Source: CAYQQO01 sp964420115
GTDB taxonomy: Bacteria; Patescibacteriota; Minisyncoccia; Portnoybacterales; UBA2143
Assembly (NCBI GenBank): GCA_964420115.1
Contig: CAYQQO010000029.1
Location: 1-7,929 of the forward strand
Length of the DNA stretch: 7,929 nt
Reading direction: 5' to 3'
Part shown: positions 1 through 6,295 of the stretch, piece by piece
How positions within the stretch are numbered: the stretch's first letter is position 1
Layout of the letters: every line of letters begins with the position of its first letter
The notes under the pieces: generated by a model
Told to the model about the DNA's origin: nothing
Seen by the model: only the letters and a program-made list of their open reading frames with translations
Databases searched by the model: none
Program-made: the position numbers and the translations under genes

Positions 1-100
1 GATCATGTCCGACATCTAAAGCGTATACTTTTTTCGCTCCTCGATGCAACAAAACATCAGTTGACAGGGGCGTCTCGCGGGCAACATTAAGTTTAACCAT
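1..100 (-). pseudogene. TlyA/FtsJ-like rRNA methyltransferase fragment, 5'-truncated and running off the left edge
   Basis: Read on the minus strand, bases 61-2 encode T followed by DVLLHRGAKKVYALDVGHD. From memory of the family this matches the stretch just after SAM-binding motif I in TlyA (hemolysin-like 2'-O-methyltransferase of 16S/23S rRNA), normally GxSTGGFTDxLLQxGAKxVYAxDVG. Upstream of that T the frame stays open to an ATG at 100-98, but the residues (ARETPLS) do not carry the GxSTGGF glycine motif, and there is no room for the S4 RNA-binding domain because integrase coding begins on the other strand. The rest of the gene would continue left of base 1. What is visible lacks the N-terminal S4 domain and motif I, so the product is probably inactive. 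The match is short (about 20 residues) but distinctive. A misassembled join could give the same picture. Confidence 0.6.
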
Positions 101-722
101 CAATGCTTTAAGGTTTTATTACAAAGGAATTTTAAAAAGAAGGTTCTTTTTTGATATTAAGCATTCAAAAGAGAAAAACGATTACCGGTAGTTTTTTCTA
201 AATCAGAAATAAAAAATATTTTAGAAGCGGTTGTTAATAAAAAACACCAGTTAATTTTGGCTTTAGGCTACGCGGCTGGTTTAAGAGTCGGCGAAGTGGC
301 AAGTTTGAGGGTGAGTGATTCAGACTTTGAAAACGGTCTTTTAATTATCAGGCAAGGAAAGGGCAATAAGGACAGGCGGACTATAATCTCAAAAAAAATA
401 ATTGGCGGTTTAAAGGAATTAGTTGGAGATAAAAATCTGAACGACTATATTTTTAAGAATAATCGGGGCGGCAAATTAACAGAAAGGGCGGTCCAAAAAG
501 TTTTTTACAACGTGTTAAAAAAATGCTAAAATTAAAAAATCAGCTGGTTATCATAGTTTACGGCATAATTTCGCTACCCACTTGCTTGAAAAGGGCGTTG
601 ATATCAGGTATATTCAAGAATTATTGGGGCACAAAAGATTAGAGACAACCCAAATTTATACTAAGGTGGCCAGCGGGAAATTAAAAGAGATTAGCAGTCC
701 CTTTGATGATTTATTCTTATAG
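63..722 (+). pseudogene. Tyrosine recombinase (XerC/XerD-like integrase), N-terminally truncated, two frame breaks
   Basis: This is a DNA strand-exchange enzyme, recognisable when three segments are joined. Bases 63-170 give the end of the SAM-like core-binding domain (VSRATLSLTINALRFYY). Bases 170-523 give most of the catalytic domain. Bases 525-722 give its end, closing at TAG 720-722. The catalytic set is complete: Arg in GLRVGE (284-286), Lys in KGNKDR, His and Arg of HSLRH (552-554 and 561-563), His of LGHKRL (630-632) and the nucleophile Tyr of IYTKV (657-659). Break one (167-170) is one A too few; break two (517-524) is one base too many around an A7 run. They restore the original frame between them. 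Roughly the first 70 residues expected of the family are missing. The longest uninterrupted piece, 257-529, lacks HxxR and Tyr and cannot work alone. Sequencing error in the A-runs is a real alternative to decay. The stop lies 4 bases before leuS, suggesting co-transcription. Confidence 0.8.
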
Positions 723-726
723 CTAT

Positions 727-3123
727 ATGGCAAAATATAATCCGCAAAAAATAGAAAAAAAGTGGCAAAAAGAATGGCAGAAACAAAAACTTTATTCTGC
801 CAAAGATAATTATAGAAAGCCAAAAAAATATTTAATGGTGGAATTTCCCTATCCTTCGGGCGATGGCCTTCATGTTGGCCATGTTAGAGGCTACAGCGCT
901 TTGGACGCTTTAGCCAGAAAAAAAAGAATGGAAGGGTATAATGTTTTGTACCCAATGGGCTGGGACGCTTTCGGTCTGCCAACTGAAAATTATGCTATTA
1001 AAACGGGTATTCATCCGGCCAAAGTGACAGCTAAAAACATAACGGTTTTTAAAAAACAAATGAACTCCTTGGGTCTTTCTTTTGACTGGTCAAGAGAAAT
1101 TAATACCGCTGACCCCAAATATTATAAATGGACTCAATGGATATTTCTACAGTTTTTTAAAAAGGAGCTGGCCTATCAGACGGAAATGCCTATCAACTGG
1201 TGCCCGAGCTGTAAAATTGGCTTGGCTAATGAGGAGGTGATTGCCGGAAAGTGCGAAAGGTGCGGTCATACAACGAAAATAAAAATGCTAAAGCAGTGGA
1301 TGCTTAAAATTACCAAATACGCTGACAGATTGATTAACGACTTAGAAGAGGTTGATTATGTTGAGAAAATTAAAAGACAGCAGATTAACTGGATTGGCAG
1401 AAGTAAGGGGACAGAAGTTGATTTTTCTGTGGCTGATTCTGATGATGTTATCAAGGTTTTTACTACTCGGGCTGATACGCTTTTCGGGGTGACGGCCTTG
1501 GTGCTTGCTCCGGAGCATAATTTGGTTGGGAAACTGACTACTGGAGATAATAAAAAGGAAGTTAGTAAATATATTATTGCTTCGCAAAAGAAAAGCGAAT
1601 TTGAAAGAACGCAGTTAGATAAGGGGAAAACAGGCGTTTTCACCGGTTCTTATTGCGTAAATCCGATCAATTCTGGAAAAGTTCCTATTTGGATAAGCGA
1701 CTATGTTATTGCTACCTATGGCGGCGGGGCGGTGATGATTGTGCCGGCTCATGACAAAAGGGATTATCAGTTTGCCGGGAAATATGGATTGGAGATAAAG
1801 GAGGTTGTTTTAGGCGGGGATATTTCCAAGGAGGCCTATGTTGATTACGGCAAACTAATTAATTCCGGCCAGTTTGACGGCTTGTCTTCTAAAGGAGCAA
1901 TTAAAAAAATTACTGACTGGCTGGTTAGGAAAAAAGCTGGCCGAAAGAAGACTCATTACAAGTTGCGAGACTGGATATTTTCCCGTCAGCATTACTGGGG
2001 CGAGCCCATTCCCATTATACATTGTTCAAAATGCGGGGTGGTGCCTGTGCCAGAAAAAGATTTGCCTGTTAAACTGCCTTATGTTAAAAAATATCAGCCA
2101 AGCCATACTGGCAAATCTCCTTTGGCTAATATTGATAAATGGGTCAATGTAAAATGTCCTAAATGTAAAAATTTAGCTAAAAGAGAAACCGATACTATGC
2201 CAAACTGGGCTGGCTCTTCATGGTATTTTTTAAGATATACTGATCCGAAAAATAACAAGAAATTTGCTGACGGTAAAAAACTTAAATATTGGATGCCTGT
2301 TGATTTATACAACGGCGGTATGGAGCACACCACCTTGCATTTGCTTTACTCTCGTTTCTGGCACAAATTTTTGTTTGACTTAGGGGTTGTTTTGACAGCC
2401 GAGCCTTACCAGCGGCGCTATTCTCATGGTGTTGTCTTGGCCCAAGACGGCAGAAAAATGAGTAAGAGTTTTAACAATGTCATTAAGCCGGATGATGTCA
2501 TTAAGGAATTTGGGGCTGATACTTTGCGTGTTTATGAGATGTTTATGGGACCTTTTGATCAAACGATTAGTTGGAGCACAAAAGGAGTTCGGGGATGTTA
2601 CAGGTTTTTAAATAGAGTTTGGGGGTTGTTTAACAACGGGGAGAAAATAGGCGCAAAAACAGATAAAGATATTTTAACAAAACTGCATCAGTTAATAAAA
2701 AAGGTTGGCGATGATTTAGAGGCAATGAAGTTTAATACAGCAGTGGCCGCTATGATGGAATTTACTAACTTATGGGACAAAGGAATATTGTCTGAAAAAG
2801 AAGCTGGAGTATTTTTAAAACTTCTTTCGCCTTTTGCCCCCCATATATGTGAGGAGTTATGGCAATCTTTAGGCAATAGAAAGAGTATTTTTTTAGAAAA
2901 GTGGCCGGAGCATAACAAAGAATTGGCCCAAGAAAAGATAATTCCAATTGTTATTCAGATTAACGGCAAGGTAAGGGATAGAATAAAGGTTGATAAGGGT
3001 GTTTCTCAAAAAGAAATTGAAGAATTAGTTTTTCCGCGCGAAAAAGTGAAAAAATGGCTCGGCAGTAAAAAACCTAAAAAAACCATATATATTCCTGACA
3101 AGCTGGTTAATATTGTCGTATAA
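727..3123 (+). CDS. leuS: Leucyl-tRNA synthetase (LeuRS)
   Basis: Cytoplasmic class I aminoacyl-tRNA synthetase that charges tRNA-Leu with leucine using ATP. Numbered from ATG 727 (798 aa, near the ~800 aa usual for the compact bacterial form): HIGH motif as HVGH at 49-52; zinc site CxxC...CxxC at 159/162/176/179; CP1 editing domain with TTRADT at 246-251 and VPAHDKRD at 339-346, including the conserved Asp that holds mischarged aminoacyl-tRNA; a second cysteine set at 433/436/477/480; KMSKS at 577-581; a helical anticodon-binding domain; and a C-terminal domain with QINGKVR near 744-750. The frame is open to TTG 703 and ATG 706, but those codons overlap the integrase end and add residues not expected in the family, while MAKYNPQKIEKKWQ is a normal LeuRS N-terminus. 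No SD is visible. The integrase remnant ends 4 bases upstream, and I see no convincing promoter between. Everything needed for synthesis and proofreading appears intact. Confidence 0.96.
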   Translation: MAKYNPQKIEKKWQKEWQKQKLYSAKDNYRKPKKYLMVEFPYPSGDGLHVGHVRGYSALDALARKKRMEGYNVLYPMGWDAFGLPTENYAIKTGIHPAKVTAKNITVFKKQMNSLGLSFDWSREINTADPKYYKWTQWIFLQFFKKELAYQTEMPINWCPSCKIGLANEEVIAGKCERCGHTTKIKMLKQWMLKITKYADRLINDLEEVDYVEKIKRQQINWIGRSKGTEVDFSVADSDDVIKVFTTRADTLFGVTALVLAPEHNLVGKLTTGDNKKEVSKYIIASQKKSEFERTQLDKGKTGVFTGSYCVNPINSGKVPIWISDYVIATYGGGAVMIVPAHDKRDYQFAGKYGLEIKEVVLGGDISKEAYVDYGKLINSGQFDGLSSKGAIKKITDWLVRKKAGRKKTHYKLRDWIFSRQHYWGEPIPIIHCSKCGVVPVPEKDLPVKLPYVKKYQPSHTGKSPLANIDKWVNVKCPKCKNLAKRETDTMPNWAGSSWYFLRYTDPKNNKKFADGKKLKYWMPVDLYNGGMEHTTLHLLYSRFWHKFLFDLGVVLTAEPYQRRYSHGVVLAQDGRKMSKSFNNVIKPDDVIKEFGADTLRVYEMFMGPFDQTISWSTKGVRGCYRFLNRVWGLFNNGEKIGAKTDKDILTKLHQLIKKVGDDLEAMKFNTAVAAMMEFTNLWDKGILSEKEAGVFLKLLSPFAPHICEELWQSLGNRKSIFLEKWPEHNKELAQEKIIPIVIQINGKVRDRIKVDKGVSQKEIEELVFPREKVKKWLGSKKPKKTIYIPDKLVNIVV

Positions 3124-3130
3124 AAAGAAG

Positions 3131-3154
3131 ACGCCAGAGAATTTTCTCTGGCGT
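3131..3154. terminator. Bidirectional hairpin terminator between leuS and the response regulator
   Basis: A perfect 10-bp stem, ACGCCAGAGA (3131-3140) with TCTCTGGCGT (3145-3154), closes a 4-base loop. It lies 7 bases after the leuS stop and 36 bases after the minus-strand response regulator stop. Read on the minus strand the stem is followed by a T-rich tail (CTTCTTTTTA), a classic intrinsic terminator. On the plus strand the tail is weaker (TTGTCTC), so termination of leuS may be less complete. Confidence 0.8.
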
Positions 3155-3189
3155 TTGTCTCAAAAAAATGTCTCCTTGTTTGTATCCTG

Positions 3190-3588
3190 TTAGGTTCTGA
3201 AGAGAAGAGCATTGACTGTTTCCCCAAGCTCGTCCAGCTTGTATGGCTTTGACATTATTTTGTCAAAGACGTTGGCGCTTTGGGGATCTTTTTGGAGCTG
3301 TTGCGGATCAGCGGTAAGAAGAAGAATGGGCAGAGTTGGGAACTCCTTTTTGACTCGGCGGCTCAATTCCATGCCGTTAATCCCCGGCATATTCATATCG
3401 GTGATGATGAAGTCGGGCGGGAATTCCGGGTCAATCATGGCCAGCGCTTCTCGGCCGTTTTTGGCCAGAATGATTTTGTAGCATCTTGAGTTTGGCAGAA
3501 TCGTCAGCAGTGTCTGATTGAGAACATCGCGCATCGCCGGCTCATCTTCGGCTATCAGAATCACAATTTCTCTTTCTTCTTCTGTCAT
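3190..3588 (-). CDS. Stand-alone response regulator receiver domain (CheY/Spo0F-like)
   Basis: A single REC domain of 132 aa with no output domain. It would take a phosphoryl group from a histidine kinase and act by protein contact. From the chosen start the key residues are the acidic pair E14-D15, phosphoacceptor D64 (in ITDMNMPG), T92 (LLLTAD) and K114 (SKPYKLDE), all present, so it should be phosphorylatable. The frame extends upstream to 3645, but ATG 3588-3586 has a clear SD (AGGAG at 3599-3595, 6 bases before the ATG), and the product then begins in the usual way just before the first beta-strand. No kinase lies nearby, so the partner and target cannot be named. GC is about 48% (197 of 408 bases in 3181-3588), against 35% and 42% in two 300-base leuS samples. 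With the strong SD, absent from its neighbours, this hints at a different origin or a different expression demand. Confidence 0.92.
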   Translation of the reverse strand: MTEEEREIVILIAEDEPAMRDVLNQTLLTILPNSRCYKIILAKNGREALAMIDPEFPPDFIITDMNMPGINGMELSRRVKKEFPTLPILLLTADPQQLQKDPQSANVFDKIMSKPYKLDELGETVNALLFRT

Positions 3589-3594
3589 TCCTTT

Positions 3595-3599
3595 CTCCT
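3595..3599 (-). promoter_or_regulatory. Shine-Dalgarno sequence deciding the response regulator start
   Basis: AGGAG on the minus strand, 6 bases before ATG 3588-3586, within a purine-rich stretch. It is the only strong SD in front of a gene in this window and is the reason for choosing this start over the upstream ATG at 3645. Confidence 0.75.
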
Positions 3600-3634
3600 T
3601 TCTTTTTTCTCTTGGTGTGGTGAAGAACTGTAAA

Positions 3635-3664
3635 AAGTTAATCATAAATAGTTAAATCTGTCAA
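3635..3664 (-). promoter_or_regulatory. Possible promoter of the response regulator gene
   Basis: On the minus strand a perfect -35 hexamer TTGACA (3664-3659) is followed after 18 bases by TAACTT (3640-3635), or after 17 by TTAACT. Both -10 candidates match only 3 of 6 consensus bases. Transcription from here would give a leader of roughly 40 bases holding the SD. The weak -10 keeps confidence low. Confidence 0.35.
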
Positions 3665-3673
3665 TTCAAATTT

Positions 3674-4315
3674 ATGGAGATTATTAAAGTAGGCTTGTCA
3701 AAAGATTGGTATAACCAGGAGATAATTGTCAAAACAGCCAGCCTTATTAAAAGAGGCGGGTCTGTTGTTTTCCCGACAGATACTGTTTATGGCTTGGGCG
3801 TTGACGCTTTAAGAGAGACAAGTATTGAGCGGCTTTTTAAAATAAAAAAAAGGCCGGAGACAAAGCCGGTGCCGGTTATGATAAATAACATTGAAATGGC
3901 TAAAAAACTTGCTTTTATTGACAGAAAAACAGAAAGGGCATTAGAAGAAATATGGCCGGGTTCGGTGACGATAGTTTTAGAAAAAAGAGGAATTGTCCCC
4001 GAAATTTTAACAGCTGGTAAAAGCACGGTCGGGCTGCGCATTCCCAACTGTCATCTAACTCAATTATTAATGGAAGAATTAGCTATGCCGATAACGGCCA
4101 CTTCAGCTAATTTTTCAGGCCAGCCGCCGTTGGCTTCAGTAGAAGAAGTTATTAAAATTTTTCAAAAAGCTTATCCAAGGCCGGATTTAGTTTTAGACGC
4201 GGGGATTTTGTCAAAAACTCAACCTTCCAGCGTTTTGGATCTAACCGGCAGACAGCCGAAAATCACCCGCGTTGGTCCTATTGGTAAAAAAGATTTGCTT
4301 AATATGTTTAAATAG
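3674..4315 (+). CDS. tsaC: Threonylcarbamoyl-AMP synthase (TsaC/YrdC/Sua5 family)
   Basis: Makes threonylcarbamoyl-AMP from threonine, bicarbonate and ATP, the first step of the universal t6A37 modification of ANN-decoding tRNAs. The TsaB/TsaD/TsaE proteins then transfer the group to tRNA. The 213-aa product is one YrdC domain: PTDTVYGLG at 34-42, the KKR and downstream Lys of the nucleotide pocket at 58-64, WPGSVT at 94-99, GLRIPN at 120-125, TATSANFSG at 141-149 and SSVLDL at 185-190. It is slightly longer than short TsaC proteins (~190 aa) but lacks the extra C-terminal domain of Sua5 (~350 aa). The start is ATG 3674, with no SD. It diverges from the response regulator gene across 85 bases and is followed directly by its terminator. 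No other t6A gene is in view. Confidence 0.94.
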   Translation: MEIIKVGLSKDWYNQEIIVKTASLIKRGGSVVFPTDTVYGLGVDALRETSIERLFKIKKRPETKPVPVMINNIEMAKKLAFIDRKTERALEEIWPGSVTIVLEKRGIVPEILTAGKSTVGLRIPNCHLTQLLMEELAMPITATSANFSGQPPLASVEEVIKIFQKAYPRPDLVLDAGILSKTQPSSVLDLTGRQPKITRVGPIGKKDLLNMFK

Positions 4316-4344
4316 AAAAAACCAGCTCATTGAGCTGGTTTTTT
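4316..4344. terminator. Bidirectional intrinsic terminator between tsaC and tRNA-Leu
   Basis: An A6 run and CCAGCTC (4316-4328), loop ATT (4329-4331), then GAGCTGG and a T6 run (4332-4344). It begins one base after the tsaC stop. The flanking A and T runs make it a textbook rho-independent terminator in both directions, so it also serves the tRNA gene whose encoded CCA end is 2 bases away. Confidence 0.92.
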
Positions 4345-4346
4345 CT

Positions 4347-4433
4347 TGGTGCCGACGGTGGGAGTCGAACCCACAAGGGCTTACGCCCATACGATTTTGA
4401 GTCGTACGCGTCTGCCAATTCCGCCACGTCGGC
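4347..4433 (-). tRNA. tRNA-Leu, anticodon CAA, CCA encoded
   Basis: An 87-base class II tRNA reading the leucine codon UUG. On the minus strand: acceptor GCCGACG (4433-4427) pairing with CGTCGGC, discriminator A, encoded CCA (4349-4347); D arm GCG/CGC with an AATTGGCAGA loop; anticodon stem TACGA/TCGTA around loop CTCAAAA with anticodon CAA at 4399-4397; long variable arm with stem GGGC/GCCC, typical of Leu/Ser/Tyr tRNAs; T arm GTGGG-TTCGACT-CCCAC. All stems pair fully. A73 and the anticodon identify it as a substrate for the LeuRS encoded in the same window. It has its own promoter and a terminator shared with tsaC, so it is a single-gene unit. Confidence 0.97.
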
Positions 4434-4443
4434 TTTGTTTTTT

Positions 4444-4472
4444 ATTCTCTCTTAAAACCCCCTTGTTGTCAA
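4444..4472 (-). promoter_or_regulatory. Promoter of the tRNA-Leu gene
   Basis: On the minus strand a perfect -35 TTGACA (4472-4467), a 17-base spacer and -10 GAGAAT (4449-4444, 4 of 6 matches). The tRNA 5' end follows 10 bases later, leaving only a few bases of 5' leader. The -35 overlaps the candidate -35 of the divergent parA promoter. Confidence 0.6.
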
Positions 4473-4491
4473 TTTTAATTTGATGTATAAT
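4463..4491 (+). promoter_or_regulatory. Candidate upstream parA promoter
   Basis: TTGTTG (4463-4468, 3 of 6 matches) and a perfect TATAAT (4486-4491) separated by 17 bases. Transcription would begin near 4498 and give a leader of about 36 AT-rich bases that contains the 4501-4524 repeat. The -35 overlaps that of the tRNA promoter on the opposite strand by two bases, so the two polymerases could not bind at once. Confidence 0.45.
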
Positions 4492-4500
4492 TTATATATA

Positions 4501-4524
4501 TTTTATAACTTTTTATAAGTTATA
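4501..4524. repeat. Tandem 10-bp repeat and inverted repeat before parA
   Basis: TTTTATAACT (4501-4510) is followed at once by TTTTATAAGT (4511-4520), a one-helical-turn tandem repeat with one difference. Overlapping it, TATAACTT (4504-4511) and AAGTTATA (4517-4524) form a perfect 8-bp inverted repeat around 5 bases. Placed between promoter and start codon, it could be an operator or a leader hairpin. Base composition is so AT-rich that chance cannot be excluded. Confidence 0.45.
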
Positions 4525-4526
4525 CT
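4521..4526 (+). promoter_or_regulatory. Candidate leaderless -10 element of parA
   Basis: TATACT (5 of 6 matches to TATAAT) lies 7 bases before ATG 4534, the same spacing as the TATAAT before rel. Initiation here would start the transcript at or next to the start codon, agreeing with the lack of an SD. No good -35 is seen 16-18 bases upstream, so the more distant TATAAT at 4486 is an alternative. Confidence 0.35.
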
Positions 4527-4533
4527 AAAATCA

Positions 4534-5298
4534 ATGGCAAGAATTATTGGCTTAGTTAATCAAAAAGGGGGTGTTTCCAAGACAACCACTGGGGTAAATT
4601 TGTCAGTTTACTTGGCCGCTATGGGCAAATATATCCTTTTGATTGACAGCGATCCGCAGGCAAATGCTACTTCTGGGATGGGAATAAATCCTCATAAGCT
4701 TTCTTTAAATTTGTATCATTCTTTAGTCGGTGGTCTTTTACCGGAGGAGATTATTAAGAAAACTTCTCTTTTTGGTTGCGATATTATGCCGTCTGGCCCT
4801 GATTTAGCCGGCGCTAGGGCAGAGTTGATTAATTTGTCAGGTCGCGAGTTTAAACTTCATGAAGCGCTTCGCAGGGTGCGGACCAATTACGACTATATTA
4901 TTATTGATTGCCCGCCCAGTTTGGATATATTAACGGTTAATTCTTTAGTAGCGGCGGATGAAGTGATTATTCCTGTCCAATGCGAATATTACGCTTTGGA
5001 GGGGTTAGGTCAGTTGCTTCAGACAGTTGAGTTGGTTAAGGAAAACTTGGAAAGCCCTCTAAAGATTAAAGGAGCGCTGTTGACTATGTATGACCGCCGC
5101 AATCGTCTTTCTAGGCAGGTTAGAAAGGAAATGGAGAGAAATTTCCCCGGATATGTTTTTCAGTCAATTATTCCCCGCTGTGTTAAATTGGCTGAAGCGC
5201 CAAGTTATGGCCAAGCGATTGTTCAGTATGATTCTCGCTCTAAGGGCGCTAAGGCCTATCGACAGTTAGCTCAAGAAATTATTAAATTAGATCAATAA
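4534..5298 (+). CDS. parA: ParA/Soj chromosome-partitioning ATPase
   Basis: A 254-aa cytoplasmic ATPase of the small chromosomal ParA type. It forms ATP-bound dimers on the nucleoid, and ParB stimulates its ATP hydrolysis to move the origin region apart. The deviant Walker A motif KGGVSKTT is at 11-18 with signature Lys11 and catalytic-site Lys16; the more usual Gly before the second Lys is Ser here, a variant I know from other ParA proteins. LIDSDPQ (36-42) holds the conserved switch I Asp, IIIDCPPS (122-129) is Walker B, and the basic stretch DRRNRLSRQVRKEM (187-200) corresponds to the DNA-binding surface. There is no N-terminal helix-turn-helix of the plasmid P1 type, so autoregulation, if any, would not use such a domain. 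The start ATG 4534 gives the normal Soj N-terminus, with no SD. parB follows after 58 bases without a terminator, so the two are likely one operon. Confidence 0.96.
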   Translation: MARIIGLVNQKGGVSKTTTGVNLSVYLAAMGKYILLIDSDPQANATSGMGINPHKLSLNLYHSLVGGLLPEEIIKKTSLFGCDIMPSGPDLAGARAELINLSGREFKLHEALRRVRTNYDYIIIDCPPSLDILTVNSLVAADEVIIPVQCEYYALEGLGQLLQTVELVKENLESPLKIKGALLTMYDRRNRLSRQVRKEMERNFPGYVFQSIIPRCVKLAEAPSYGQAIVQYDSRSKGAKAYRQLAQEIIKLDQ

Positions 5299-5356
5299 AT
5301 GTCAATGACGTGGAAACTATTAGTTTTTTGCCAATAGAATTTGTGTTGTTGTCATT

Positions 5357-6280
5357 ATGTATATGAAAGAGGCACTTGGCAGGGGTTTGCAATCCCTTAT
5401 TCCTAAAAAACAAGAAAAAGCGCCAAAGATTTCTTCTGCTGTTAAAAAGCAGCCGCTTAAAAATAATTGGCGAAAATCTCAAAAAGAGAGTATTTTTAAT
5501 GTGGAGATTGATAAAATAAGGCCTAATCCTCATCAGCCAAGGCGTGATACTAATCCAGATTCTCTTAGGGAACTGGCTGTTTCTATTAGAGAGCACGGTA
5601 TTTTACAGCCTTTGCTTGTTACTAAAATTGAAAAGACAAGTGAAAGAGGCAGGCAAGTTGAGTATGAGTTAGTGGCTGGCGAGAGGCGTTGGCGGGCTGC
5701 TAAAATAGCCAAACTGCCTCATGTGCCGGTAATAATTAAAGACAGCGCAGCTCAAGAAAAGTTAGAGCTGGCCTTGGTGGAAAACATCCAACGGGAAAAT
5801 CTTAATCCGATAGAAGCGGCTTTGGCCTTTCGTCAGCTGCAGGATGAGTTTAAATTAAAACATCATGAAATTGCCCAGAAAGTTGGCAAAAAGAGAACAA
5901 CCATAACTAACGCTTTGCGCCTTTTGACTCTGCCAACAGAAGCGCAAGAAGCGCTGGCTTCTAGAAAAATTAATGACGGCCATGGTCGCGCTTTATTGCT
6001 TGCTAAACCACAGGCGCGAAAAGCTCTTTTAAGAGAAATTATTAATAACAAGTTAAGCGTTCGCAACGCAGAAGATAAAGCTAGAAAATTTGTCAAAACT
6101 GACAAGCCATATGCTACCGGGCCTAAAAATTCTCTTTTTAAACAAATAGAAGAAGATTTAAGGCAGGTTATCGGCCGGCGGGTTAGTATTACCAAAAGAA
6201 AAGAGGTTGGCAGCTTGATTATTGAATTTGTTGACCAAGAAGAGTTGGATAAATTAACTAAGCATTTGATGAATCTTTAA
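5357..6280 (+). CDS. parB: ParB/Spo0J chromosome-partitioning protein (CTP-dependent DNA clamp)
   Basis: The 307-aa partner of ParA. ParB loads at parS sites, hydrolyses CTP and spreads as a sliding clamp. The N-terminus has the expected ALGRGLQSLIP (6-16), which in the family contacts ParA. The ParB/Srx domain spans roughly 47-145, with PNPHQPR (57-62) and the CTP-binding GERRWRA (108-114), then ENIQRENLNP (142-151). The parS-reading helix-turn-helix domain follows at about 152-245, then a linker and a C-terminal dimerisation domain (about 260-307, with RRVSITK and SLIIEF). ATG 5357 and ATG 5363 differ by two codons and I cannot choose with certainty; neither has an SD. A TTGCCA at 5328-5333 could be a -35, but no good -10 follows. 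All motifs are intact, so function is very likely. Confidence 0.96.
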   Translation: MYMKEALGRGLQSLIPKKQEKAPKISSAVKKQPLKNNWRKSQKESIFNVEIDKIRPNPHQPRRDTNPDSLRELAVSIREHGILQPLLVTKIEKTSERGRQVEYELVAGERRWRAAKIAKLPHVPVIIKDSAAQEKLELALVENIQRENLNPIEAALAFRQLQDEFKLKHHEIAQKVGKKRTTITNALRLLTLPTEAQEALASRKINDGHGRALLLAKPQARKALLREIINNKLSVRNAEDKARKFVKTDKPYATGPKNSLFKQIEEDLRQVIGRRVSITKRKEVGSLIIEFVDQEELDKLTKHLMNL

Positions 6281-6295
6281 TTGTCAGTAAATAAA

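Noticed and set aside
257..529. Treating the 90-codon frame as a complete small integrase-like protein
   Set aside because: It lacks the HxxR box and the nucleophile Tyr, both found immediately downstream in another frame, so it is a broken piece of one gene.
703..726. Longer leuS reading from TTG 703 or ATG 706
   Set aside because: It overlaps the last codons of the integrase, has no SD, and adds residues (MMIYSYSY) not expected before the standard LeuRS N-terminus at ATG 727.
1342..2947. Several open frames of 60-95 codons antisense to, or out of frame with, leuS
   Set aside because: They lie wholly inside a strongly coding gene, have no recognisable motifs or start signals, and are shadows of its codons.
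3212..3489. Two plus-strand open frames opposite the response regulator
   Set aside because: The minus-strand frame has a complete REC active site and an SD; these frames are its complement and show no family features.
5282..5596. Minus-strand open frame of 104 codons across the parA-parB gap
   Set aside because: It overlaps the parB N-terminal coding region, shows no motifs, and its sequence is the complement of clear ParB codons.
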